Shown here piece by piece: positions 13,946 to 19,973 of a DNA stretch of 19,973 nt. The notes beneath the pieces are model-generated. The model was not told the origin of the DNA and did not search any database. It saw only the letters and a list, made by a program, of their open reading frames with translations. Location: the NCBI GenBank assembly GCA_958451705.1, contig CAUDRD010000004.1, positions 1 to 19,973 on the forward strand, given 5' to 3'. Position numbers and translations under genes: made by a program. This DNA comes from an uncultured Oscillospiraceae bacterium (GTDB lineage Bacteria; Bacillota; Clostridia; Oscillospirales; Acutalibacteraceae). Positions within the stretch are counted from its first letter, which is position 1, and each line of letters begins with the position of its first letter.

Positions 13946-13978
13946 TGTCCCGAATGTCCCGAATGTCTCTGCTATAAT
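13946..13978 (+). promoter_or_regulatory. Predicted late promoter with triple 9-bp repeat
   Basis: TGTCCCGAA (13946-13954), TGTCCCGAA (13955-13963) and the related TGTCTCTGC (13964-13972) are directly followed by TATAAT (13973-13978); the last repeat supplies the extended -10 TGC. No -35 consensus is present at proper spacing, so polymerase would need help from a protein binding the repeats. The sigma-like regulator encoded just upstream is the obvious candidate. Predicted start near 13985. Confidence 0.7.
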
Positions 13979-14009
13979 ATAAGCTGAAGAAAATCTGAAT
14001 TACGTTTAA

Positions 14010-14036
14010 ACCGCTGTTGTAAACGGCGGTTTTTTT
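14010..14036 (+). terminator. Intrinsic terminator just downstream of the late promoter
   Basis: ACCGCTGTT (14010-14018), loop GTA, AACGGCGGT (14022-14030), with a single G-U pair, then T's (14030-14036). It lies about 25 bp after the predicted late start site, so an early-terminated RNA of about 50 nt is expected unless transcription reads through. It may also end the early operon. Confidence 0.8.
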
Positions 14037-14041
14037 ATACC

Positions 14042-14060
14042 ATTTTGCAATCAATTACAA
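14042..14060. promoter_or_regulatory. Candidate operator A', shared with 4170-4191
   Basis: TTTTGCAATCAATT (14043-14056) followed by ACAA matches 17 of 18 positions of the complementary strand of the perfect palindrome at 4170-4191. It lies between the late terminator and the terminase small subunit start. A common binding protein is inferred. Confidence 0.4.
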
Positions 14061-14086
14061 TTACAACGAACCGAGGCGGTGAATAT

Positions 14087-14575
14087 GTGAACACAAAAAA
14101 CAAAGGCGGCAGACCGCCGAAATTTAAAAGCCCCGAAGAAATGCAGAAAAAAATAGACGATTATTTTACTCAGTGTGAGGGTAAAGTGCTCACCGATGAT
14201 GAGGGGAACGCTGTTTTGGATAAATACGGAAATCCTGTTGTTGTCGGTGCAAAACCTAAAACAATTGCCGGACTTGCCCTTGCTCTGGGCTTTACAAGCC
14301 GTCAGTCCTTGCTTAACTATCAAGCAAAGCCAAAGTTTTTGGACACGATAATGCGCGCGAAGCTGCAGTGTGAAGAATACGCAAACTGCCGGCTCTATGA
14401 CCGTGACGGAGCACGGGGAGCACAGTTTGATTTGACAGTTAATTATCACTGGAATGAAAAAGTATTGGAAAAGCCTGAAACCGAAAACAATCTGTTTGAA
14501 GCTATAAGGGAGTCGGCGCAAGGCGTAGAAGAGGCGATGGCAAAGGCCGAAAAGGAGAATAGCGACGAAGTATAA
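14087..14575 (+). CDS. terS: Terminase small subunit
   Basis: DNA-recognition subunit of the packaging motor, 162 residues from GTG 14087. The start KGGRPPKFKSPEEMQKKID is typical of the gp3-like phage DNA-packaging family. A helix-turn-helix-like part follows (about 60-90, IAGLALALGFTSRQSLLNYQ). The central part (LYDRDGARGAQFDLTVNY) fits the family pattern. The tail is acidic (about 140-162). GAGG at 14073-14076 precedes the GTG; an upstream TTG at 14045 lies within the operator-like motif and is less likely. It is the first late gene, and its 3' end carries an AAAGGAG site for the large subunit. Confidence 0.88.
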   Translation: MNTKNKGGRPPKFKSPEEMQKKIDDYFTQCEGKVLTDDEGNAVLDKYGNPVVVGAKPKTIAGLALALGFTSRQSLLNYQAKPKFLDTIMRAKLQCEEYANCRLYDRDGARGAQFDLTVNYHWNEKVLEKPETENNLFEAIRESAQGVEEAMAKAEKENSDEV

Positions 14576-14603
14576 AACTTTCAGCCCCAAACAGCTTGAG
14601 ACA

Positions 14604-15785
14604 ATGCTTTGGTGGCAGACGGAAAAGCTAAAAAAATACGACGGTATAATCTGCGACGGCTCTGTACGTTCAGGTAAAACCATGTCAATGGCAGTAGGTT
14701 TTATTTTATGGAGTATGTCCGAGTTTGACAATGCGATTTTTGCCATGTGCGGAAAGACAATAGAAAGCTTCCGCCGCAATGTGTTCAGTCATTTACCGGA
14801 ATGGCTTGAAGGTATCGTAGAAATAAAAGAGCGACGTAGTGAAAACTGTTTTGAAGTGTCAATGGGCGGCAAAACTAACCGCTATTATATTTTCGGAGGC
14901 AGAGATGAATCCTCCGCTTCTCTAATCCAGGGCATTACTCTTGCCGGGGTTATTCTTGATGAAGCCGCACTGATGCCCCGCTCCTTTGTGGAACAGGCTC
15001 TTGCAAGGTGTTCCGTCGAGGGGTCAAAATACTGGTTTAACTGTAACCCGGAGGGACCCGAACACTGGTTTTATAAAGAGTGGATTCTAAAGGCGACGCA
15101 AAAAAATATTTTACATCTTCACTTTACTATGGAGGATAATTACAGCCTCAACGAAAGGGTGCGTAAGCGATATGAGAGCCTTTACTCCGGAGTTTTTTAT
15201 GACAGGTATGTGAGGGGATTATGGTGCGTTGCCGAGGGGCTTGTTTATCCTATGTTCAGTAATGAAAATATAACCGATGACGTACCCGAAACAGGAACCT
15301 ATTATATAAGCGTTGACTACGGAACCCTTAATCCCTTTTCGGCAGGGCTTTGGTGTGTTGACGGCGATAAAGCGGTAAGGATAGCCGAGTTTTACTATGA
15401 CGGCCGCAAGACCCAAAAGCTTATGACCGACGAGGAATATTATGCAAAAGTAGAAGAGCTGGCCGGCAATTACCGCATTCGTTATATCGTTGTTGACCCC
15501 TCTGCTGCAAGCTTTATTGCGTGCGTGCGCAGTCACAGCAAATTCAGCGTCCGTGCCGCTGAAAACGAAGTCCTTGACGGCATAAGAATAACCGCCAACA
15601 TGCTTACAAAAAAGCAGCTGCTTATTCATAGAAGCTGCAAGGACAGTATAAGGGAGTTCCGGCTTTACCGCTGGGATGAAAAGAGCCCAATAGATAAGCC
15701 TATCAAGGAAAATGACCACGCTATGGACGACATACGCTATATGTGCAGAACAGTTCTTCAAAGAGAGTTCAGGTGGAGAATATGA
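14604..15785 (+). CDS. terL: Terminase large subunit (PBSX/phage terminase family)
   Basis: Packaging ATPase and nuclease. From the first standard ATG it has 393 residues. Walker A is GSVRSGKT (19-26), Walker B VILDE (116-120), and the coupling region reads WFNCNPEGPEHW (144-155). The C-terminal RNase H-like nuclease has Asp238 (SVDYGTLNP), Asp298 (VVDPSA) and the Asp375-Asp376 pair. The frame is open upstream to 14529, and the codons just before the ATG read KYKTFSPKQLET, which looks like the natural N-terminus of this family. The AAAGGAG site at 14551-14557 is placed for ACG 14565, not ATG 14604, so the true start may be the ACG (see findings). The stop lies one base before the portal start. 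Identity is certain, start uncertain. Confidence 0.93.
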   Translation: MLWWQTEKLKKYDGIICDGSVRSGKTMSMAVGFILWSMSEFDNAIFAMCGKTIESFRRNVFSHLPEWLEGIVEIKERRSENCFEVSMGGKTNRYYIFGGRDESSASLIQGITLAGVILDEAALMPRSFVEQALARCSVEGSKYWFNCNPEGPEHWFYKEWILKATQKNILHLHFTMEDNYSLNERVRKRYESLYSGVFYDRYVRGLWCVAEGLVYPMFSNENITDDVPETGTYYISVDYGTLNPFSAGLWCVDGDKAVRIAEFYYDGRKTQKLMTDEEYYAKVEELAGNYRIRYIVVDPSAASFIACVRSHSKFSVRAAENEVLDGIRITANMLTKKQLLIHRSCKDSIREFRLYRWDEKSPIDKPIKENDHAMDDIRYMCRTVLQREFRWRI

Positions 15786-15786
15786 G

Positions 15787-17184
15787 ATGAATATACTTGA
15801 AAAAATCAGAAGCTGGGTGAGAAGATTGTTTAATAAGTCACAGTTTAAAAATCCTGACATTAAAGTGTCGGATAAAATGGCGGCTGCTATAAACAGCTGG
15901 TTCAATGTGTTTTACAGTTCGCAGACAAAGGAAAATAAGCCCGATGAGCACGACACCAAATTTGTAACGGTGCTCACCGGATATATGGCAACTCTCGTGA
16001 CAAACGAAGTTGAAATATCGGCCGGCAGCAGTCAGAGAGCAAAATATATTGAAGAGCAGATAAAGCAGTTTGTGCTGATGAATCTGAGAGAGAAGATCCA
16101 GCTTGCCGGAGTAGGGGGAGAAGTTATTTTCAAGCCTTATGTTTCCGGTTCTGATATTATTCCGGATGTTATAACAGCTGACAGATTTTACCCAACACGG
16201 TTTAACGGCGCAGGAGTTGCAGAAGCCGGCTTTTTCACTGATTATGATAAGCTGAACGGTAAAACCGTTGTAAAAGTCGAAAGCTTTGATTTGCGGCCGG
16301 AAGGCTATTATATCAATAACCGTGTTTTTTATGAAAATGCCGACGGCATAGGCGGAGAAGTTTCCCTTACGCAAGTAGAGAGATGGAAGGAGCTGCCGGC
16401 GGATATTCTCATAAAAAATGTGAATAAACCTCTCTTTGTTCAGCTTAAAATGCCCTTTGCCAATACCGTTGACAATACCTCGAAGCTGCCTGTTTCCATT
16501 TATGCAAATTCTCTTGATGCTCTCTGTGAGCTTAACCGAATTTACAGTGAGTTCCTTCACGAAATACACACAGGCAAGCGCAAAAGGATTGTTGATATTA
16601 CCGCCATAAACACAGATCAAAAAAGCAACGGCATTAAGCCACGAGACCTTACAACTGACGTTTATCTTGTACTGGATATGGGCGTCAATCCAACGGAGCC
16701 GTTTAAGGACTACACTCCCGAAATGAGGGTGGAGGCTTACCAGAAAGCTATAAATATACAGCTGCGATTAATCGAAATGCAGTGCGGCTTCAGTACGGGG
16801 ACGTTTACCTTTGACGTAAGAACGGGCAAAGCGACGGCAACTCAGATTATCAGCGAGGACAAGGAAACATATAATACCGTCAAGACTATCCAGAACAGCG
16901 GCCTGATGCAGCCTCTCAAAGACCTTGTTTATATTTACGATATTTATGCATCTCTCTATAATCTTGCGCCGTCGGGGGCAATAGAGCCTACGGTTACTTT
17001 CGGTGACGGGATTTTTGAGGATACTGCCACCGAGTTTGCAAGGCGCAAGCAGCTTGTAGATGCGGGGTATCTAAAGCCCGAAAAGTTTATTTCTTGGTAT
17101 TTCGGGGTGAGCGAGGAAGAAGCTCTTGCCAATTACATTCCCGAACCTGAAACGCCTGATTCCATTATGTTTGGAGACAGATAA
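15787..17184 (+). CDS. Portal protein (A118/SPP1 Gp6-like)
   Basis: 465 residues. The portal ring is the DNA entry and exit channel at one head vertex and the docking point for terminase. The sequence matches A118-like portals: an early helix VSDKMAAAINSWFNVFYSS, then ATLVTNEVEISAG, a central part with KPYVSGSDIIPDVI, the clip/stem part around NGIKPRDLTTD, and RTGKATATQIISEDKETYNT (about 360-380), the characteristic late block. GGTGGAG at 15772-15778 is placed 8 bp before ATG 15787, which decides the start; the longer frame to 15712 lies inside terL. The minor capsid gene follows after 2 bp, the common portal-MuF order. Confidence 0.9.
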   Translation: MNILEKIRSWVRRLFNKSQFKNPDIKVSDKMAAAINSWFNVFYSSQTKENKPDEHDTKFVTVLTGYMATLVTNEVEISAGSSQRAKYIEEQIKQFVLMNLREKIQLAGVGGEVIFKPYVSGSDIIPDVITADRFYPTRFNGAGVAEAGFFTDYDKLNGKTVVKVESFDLRPEGYYINNRVFYENADGIGGEVSLTQVERWKELPADILIKNVNKPLFVQLKMPFANTVDNTSKLPVSIYANSLDALCELNRIYSEFLHEIHTGKRKRIVDITAINTDQKSNGIKPRDLTTDVYLVLDMGVNPTEPFKDYTPEMRVEAYQKAINIQLRLIEMQCGFSTGTFTFDVRTGKATATQIISEDKETYNTVKTIQNSGLMQPLKDLVYIYDIYASLYNLAPSGAIEPTVTFGDGIFEDTATEFARRKQLVDAGYLKPEKFISWYFGVSEEEALANYIPEPETPDSIMFGDR

Positions 17185-17186
17185 AT

Positions 17187-18803
17187 ATGCTCACTCCAAA
17201 AGAGCTTGAAAGCCTGCCGCAGAGCGTCACGGAGCTTTACGAACAGCTGGAAGAAGATATAATTGCCGATATGGCAAGGCGCATTGTTAAAACGGATTTT
17301 GCCACGGACACGGCGCAGTGGCAGCTGATACAATTACAGCGCATGAGCACAACTCACGATGAGGTGTTTAAAAAGCTTTCAAAGCTTACAAATAAAACCG
17401 AAAAAGAGCTTGTTAAACTTTTCAGTGACGCCGCTCAAAAGTCCTTTGACAGGGACAGCGACATATACCTGAAAGCTGGGTATAAATCAGTACCTTTATC
17501 CGAAAACAGGCAGCTGCAAAAAATTATTGCCGCAGGACTTGAAAAGACTAACGGTCTTTTTGAGAATCTTACCAAAACAACTGCCAATACTGCTTCACGG
17601 CAGTTTGAAAACGCACTTGACAGAGCCTATATGCAGGTTGTGTCAGGTGCGTTTGATTATAATACAGCAGTCAGGACAGCCATAAAAGACCTTGCGCAAA
17701 AGGGCATCGCTTCCATAACCTACCCCGGCGGCCATACGGATTATCTTGATGTTGCTGTCCGTCGGGCGGTGCTTACGGGCGTAAGTCAGACTACGGGAAA
17801 AATGCAGGAGCAGATGGCTGATGATGCCGGTTGTGATTTGGTTGAGACAACCGCTCATAACGGAGCAAGACCAGAACACGCACAGTGGCAGGGGAAGGTG
17901 TTTAGCCGCAGCGGCACATCGAAAAAGTATCCCGATTTTAAATCCTCAACAGGCTACGGAACAGGAGCGGGCTTGAAAGGCTGGAACTGCCGCCATGATT
18001 TTTTCCCTTACTTTGAGGATATGCCGAATGCATACAGTGATGAAAAGCTCCAGTGGCTTAATAACCGAGAGGTCGAGTATAACGGCGTAAAGATGACCGA
18101 ATACGAGGCAAAGCAAAGGCAGCGTGCTATGGAGCGCAGAATAAGGGCGAGCAAAAGAGAGCTTGCCGGATACGATGCAGGAATAAAAGCAACTGACAGC
18201 GAAAGCCTTAAAGAAGACCTGCAAACGGCGTTTAACAGAAAATCCGTTGTCCTTAAAAAACAGGAAGCTGCGCTTAAAGATTTCTGCAATCAGACAGGGC
18301 TTCGCCGTGACAGAGCACGTGAACAGGTTCCGGCTCACTTTGATTCGGATAAAGGGAAAACTGTTGCTTTTGATAAATCCGTGTCGCAGAAGGCAGTGTG
18401 GGCTAATAAACAGGAATTGAAATTCAGAGAAAAGCAGCGTATAATAATTGAAGAAACCCGAAAAGATATTTTAACCGGTAAATATCCGTTAGAAATAAAT
18501 GCGGGAAATCAGAATAAGCACATCAAAACTTCACACTCTTATATCGCCCAGGGCGAGAAAAGTTATATATACGGTGATTTGGAGACGGCTAAGGCTTTGG
18601 TCGAAAAATATCACGGTACAGGCGAAATAAAGCTGGCGCAGAGTGGGAAATGGACAAATAAGGAATTTGTTGAATCTGACAGTGCTATAGGAGTTTTTAT
18701 TGATAAGGTTACAAACGAAAGACACGAAACTAACTATTTCTCAATACATTACGGCAAAAAAGGGACACACATTGTACCACGAAAAAGGAGGAAAAAGATA
18801 TGA
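17187..18803 (+). CDS. MuF-type minor capsid protein with C-terminal toxin-like domain (Ntox50-like)
   Basis: 538 residues. The N-terminal two thirds (about 1-330) is a phage minor capsid/head morphogenesis protein: helical start, then RRAVLTGVSQTTGKMQEQM (192-210), HNGARPEHAQWQGKVFS (224-240) and GWNCRHDFFPY (265-275). After a charged helical linker (about 305-425) comes a separate domain (about 428-538) with GKYPLEINAGNQNKHI, a middle region AKALVEKYHGTGEI, and SIHYGKKGTHIVP. This matches my memory of the polymorphic toxin type 50 pattern, a predicted nuclease. MuF proteins carrying variable toxins are a known class in temperate phages; being inside the virion, the toxin could be injected with the DNA. 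Ribosome binding is by GGAG upstream. The capsid part is firm; the toxin family is by memory of motifs. Confidence 0.85.
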   Translation: MLTPKELESLPQSVTELYEQLEEDIIADMARRIVKTDFATDTAQWQLIQLQRMSTTHDEVFKKLSKLTNKTEKELVKLFSDAAQKSFDRDSDIYLKAGYKSVPLSENRQLQKIIAAGLEKTNGLFENLTKTTANTASRQFENALDRAYMQVVSGAFDYNTAVRTAIKDLAQKGIASITYPGGHTDYLDVAVRRAVLTGVSQTTGKMQEQMADDAGCDLVETTAHNGARPEHAQWQGKVFSRSGTSKKYPDFKSSTGYGTGAGLKGWNCRHDFFPYFEDMPNAYSDEKLQWLNNREVEYNGVKMTEYEAKQRQRAMERRIRASKRELAGYDAGIKATDSESLKEDLQTAFNRKSVVLKKQEAALKDFCNQTGLRRDRAREQVPAHFDSDKGKTVAFDKSVSQKAVWANKQELKFREKQRIIIEETRKDILTGKYPLEINAGNQNKHIKTSHSYIAQGEKSYIYGDLETAKALVEKYHGTGEIKLAQSGKWTNKEFVESDSAIGVFIDKVTNERHETNYFSIHYGKKGTHIVPRKRRKKI

Positions 18804-18982
18804 AGCTTCATGAGTATGAAGGCCGTAAGGTTCGTCTTATTACCACCATAGGAAATATTTTTGAAGGATACGTCTCAGACTTTATAGAAGCGGAGGATAA
18901 TGAGCCGGAAAAAGAGAGCCTAATTATCGGCGATTATGAAATATTTGAAGATGAAATAGAGAGTATTGAGCTGCTCGATTAA
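18800..18982 (+). CDS. Small acidic Sm/SH3-like protein, candidate immunity partner
   Basis: 60 residues, strongly acidic (many Glu and Asp). The pattern GRKVRLITTIGNIFEGYVSD followed by an acidic loop and EIFEDEIESIELL resembles small Sm-like (LSM) or SH3-like barrels often found next to phage capsid or toxin genes. AAGGAGG lies inside the end of the toxin-fusion gene, and the ATG overlaps its stop (ATGA at 18800-18803), so both are made together. An acidic protein made with a basic nuclease-like domain is a natural inhibitor candidate. That role is inference. Confidence 0.7.
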   Translation: MKLHEYEGRKVRLITTIGNIFEGYVSDFIEAEDNEPEKESLIIGDYEIFEDEIESIELLD

Positions 18983-18995
18983 TGGAGGTATTGGT

Positions 18996-19316
18996 ATGGA
19001 CAACTTCAAAGCTGTTTATAAAATCCTTTCAGCACTGGAAAAGGCTATGGATTGCCCGGAATTTGATATAAGTCAGATAGGGCCCGAGAAATTAAAGGTT
19101 AGCAATGAACGTTGGGCAAGATACATTGAAATGATGGCTGACGTCGGGTACATAAAAGGCGTAAACGTATATCAGGATATAACGGGAGAAACAATTATTG
19201 ACAGCGATGATATAAGGATTACGCTAAAAGGTCTTGAATACCTTCAGGAAAACAGCATAATGCAGAAAATTTATAAAGCTGCAAAGGGTATATCAGAAAT
19301 AAATCCTTTAAAGTAA
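18996..19316 (+). CDS. YjcQ family protein
   Basis: 106 residues. The sequence begins MDNFKAVYKILSALEKAMD and continues ERWARYIEMMADVGYIKGV, then ITLKGLEYLQENS near the end. This is the pattern of YjcQ, a small winged-helix-like family frequent in Firmicute prophages and of unproven function. Winged helix with wing (GETIIDSDDIRITLKG) suggests DNA binding or a structural adaptor. GGAGG at 18984-18988 settles the start at ATG 18996. It lies 13 bp after the Sm-like gene and before a pair of terminators, so it closes this transcription unit. Confidence 0.8.
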   Translation: MDNFKAVYKILSALEKAMDCPEFDISQIGPEKLKVSNERWARYIEMMADVGYIKGVNVYQDITGETIIDSDDIRITLKGLEYLQENSIMQKIYKAAKGISEINPLK

Positions 19317-19327
19317 TTTATGAATTT

Positions 19328-19357
19328 AAGCGCCTATCTTCGGATATGCGCTTTTTT
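19328..19357 (+). terminator. Intrinsic terminator after YjcQ
   Basis: AAGCGC (19328-19333) with GCGCTT (19348-19353), inner stem TATC (19335-19338) and GATA (19343-19346) closing a TTCG tetraloop, then T's to 19357. It lies 12 bp after the YjcQ stop. Confidence 0.85.
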
Positions 19358-19376
19358 CATGCCTAATTTAATAATC

Positions 19377-19410
19377 ACAGCGTCTTCGGTTTTCCGGGGG
19401 CGCTGTTTTT
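19377..19410 (+). terminator. Second terminator-like hairpin
   Basis: ACAGCG (19377-19382) with CGCTGT (19401-19406), inner CGG/CCG pairs around a TTTT loop, then T's to 19410. It is tandem with the previous terminator. The scaffold gene would therefore need read-through or its own promoter. Confidence 0.65.
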
Positions 19411-19418
19411 ATATATTT

Positions 19419-19469
19419 TACTCTGCCGAGTATAAGGGCTAAAAATCTTTTACCGCAGACAAAGCGGTA
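19419..19469 (+). repeat. Two small hairpins in the scaffold gene leader
   Basis: TACTC (19419-19423), TGCC, GAGTA (19428-19432); and TACCGC (19451-19456), AGACAAA, GCGGTA (19464-19469). Together with the two terminators they fill the 181-bp gap before the scaffold gene. No convincing promoter was found in it. Confidence 0.5.
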
Positions 19470-19497
19470 TATAAATCATGTAGAAAGGTTGATAAAA

Positions 19498-19973
19498 ATG
19501 ACAGGAATTAAAGACATTTTGAAACAGTTCGGGCTGACTGTTCCCGAGGACAAGGCAAAGGATTTTGATAAACTCTTTCAGGAAAATTACAAATCCGTCA
19601 ACGAGGTTTCAAAAATCGAGCTTGCAAGGGACAATTACAAGCAGCAGCTTCAAACCGCTCAGGACTCTCTCAAAGAATTTGAGGGTGTGGATGTTAAGGA
19701 ACTTAACGGCAAAATCACAAAGCTTACGGACGATATGGCTCAGATGGACAAAAGCTATAAAGAAAAAATAGCTGATATGGAGTTTGATTATCTCCTTGAG
19801 GGTCATATTCAGTCTGCAAAAGCGAGAAATATCAAAGCCGTTAAAGCTCAGCTTGACATTGACACTCTCAAAGCAAGCAAAAACGCAGATGCAGACATAA
19901 AGGCTGCCATTGAAAAGGTAAAGGCCGAAAATGATTATCTTTTCGACAGTGATAAACCTGCGCCGACAATATC
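19498..19973 (+). CDS. Phage scaffold / minor structural protein GP20-like (3' end outside window)
   Basis: Partial, 158 codons seen, still open at the window edge. The start IKDILKQFGLTVPEDKAKDF and the long coiled segment (about 38-100, rich in Lys, Glu and Gln) match GP20-type phage scaffold proteins, which guide assembly of the capsid shell and leave the head during maturation. The block YLLEGHIQSAKARNIKAVKA (about 98-117) is characteristic. GAAAGG stands 9 bp before ATG 19498. The major capsid gene should follow just outside the window. Confidence 0.88.
   Translation, partial: MTGIKDILKQFGLTVPEDKAKDFDKLFQENYKSVNEVSKIELARDNYKQQLQTAQDSLKEFEGVDVKELNGKITKLTDDMAQMDKSYKEKIADMEFDYLLEGHIQSAKARNIKAVKAQLDIDTLKASKNADADIKAAIEKVKAENDYLFDSDKPAPTI

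Noticed and set aside
13946..13972. Three short tandem repeats read as a CRISPR-like or satellite array
   Set aside because: Units are 9 bp without spacers and are placed exactly at the -35 region of a promoter; a regulatory array explains them better.
14051..14779. Long minus-strand open frame of 242 codons over terS and the start of terL
   Set aside because: It lies opposite well-identified packaging genes, has no ribosome binding site I can see, and its translation is cysteine- and phenylalanine-rich like a shadow frame.
15219..15905. Minus-strand open frame of 228 codons over terL
   Set aside because: Antisense to the nuclease domain of the terminase, with no start signal and no family resemblance.
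15838..16620. Minus-strand open frame of 260 codons over the portal gene
   Set aside because: Antisense to a clear portal protein; composition is typical of a shadow frame.

Overview
The window is the left half of a temperate tailed-phage prophage in a Firmicute. A clostridial, possibly gut-associated, host is most likely. The grounds are strong AGGAGG ribosome binding sites, moderate-to-low GC, the style of the phage proteins (BRO-N/KilAC antirepressor, A118-like portal, GP20-type scaffold, YjcQ) and the gene order. The genus cannot be named from sequence alone. The window starts inside a host tRNA-Leu(CAG) gene, whose 3' end is the likely attachment site. It ends inside the scaffold gene, so the major capsid, tail, lysis genes and right attachment site are outside.

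Layout. (1) 1-141: 3' part of tRNA-Leu and a bidirectional terminator shared with the integrase. (2) 142-2745, minus strand: tyrosine integrase, an unrecognised AT-rich cargo-like gene, and a LexA/CI-type self-cleaving repressor. (3) 2746-2926: divergent switch region with overlapping promoters and three AGTAATA-type operators. (4) 2927-5644, plus strand: Cro-like protein, antirepressor, excisionase-like HTH protein, a protein resembling rolling-circle Rep proteins but lacking the HUH histidines, and several tiny proteins, two of them membrane proteins. (5) 5683-13480: replication and recombination, comprising an SMC-like ATPase, a RecA-fold ATPase, a DUF669 protein, an SF2 helicase, a primase-polymerase/RepA-helicase fusion, a structured AT-rich non-coding block that could be the origin, a RusA resolvase and small accessory proteins. 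(6) 13480-14086: a sigma-like late regulator followed by a late promoter with three 9-bp tandem repeats and an immediate terminator. (7) 14087-19973: terminase small and large subunits, portal, a MuF-type minor capsid protein carrying a C-terminal toxin-like domain, two small genes behind it, a hairpin-rich leader, and the scaffold gene.

How the parts work together. The repressor holds the rightward early promoter closed and probably controls itself. On induction the Cro-like protein and antirepressor would tip the switch. The early operon then makes the replisome, and the last early gene is placed to turn on the late promoter for packaging and head assembly.

The points most worth following are the capsid-toxin fusion with its candidate immunity genes, the lambda PR'/tR'-like promoter-terminator pair, a small RNA candidate antisense to the integrase leader, a palindromic motif shared by the early control region and the terminase leader, the putative origin, the HUH-less Rep-like protein and a terL gene whose likely start codon reads ACG.
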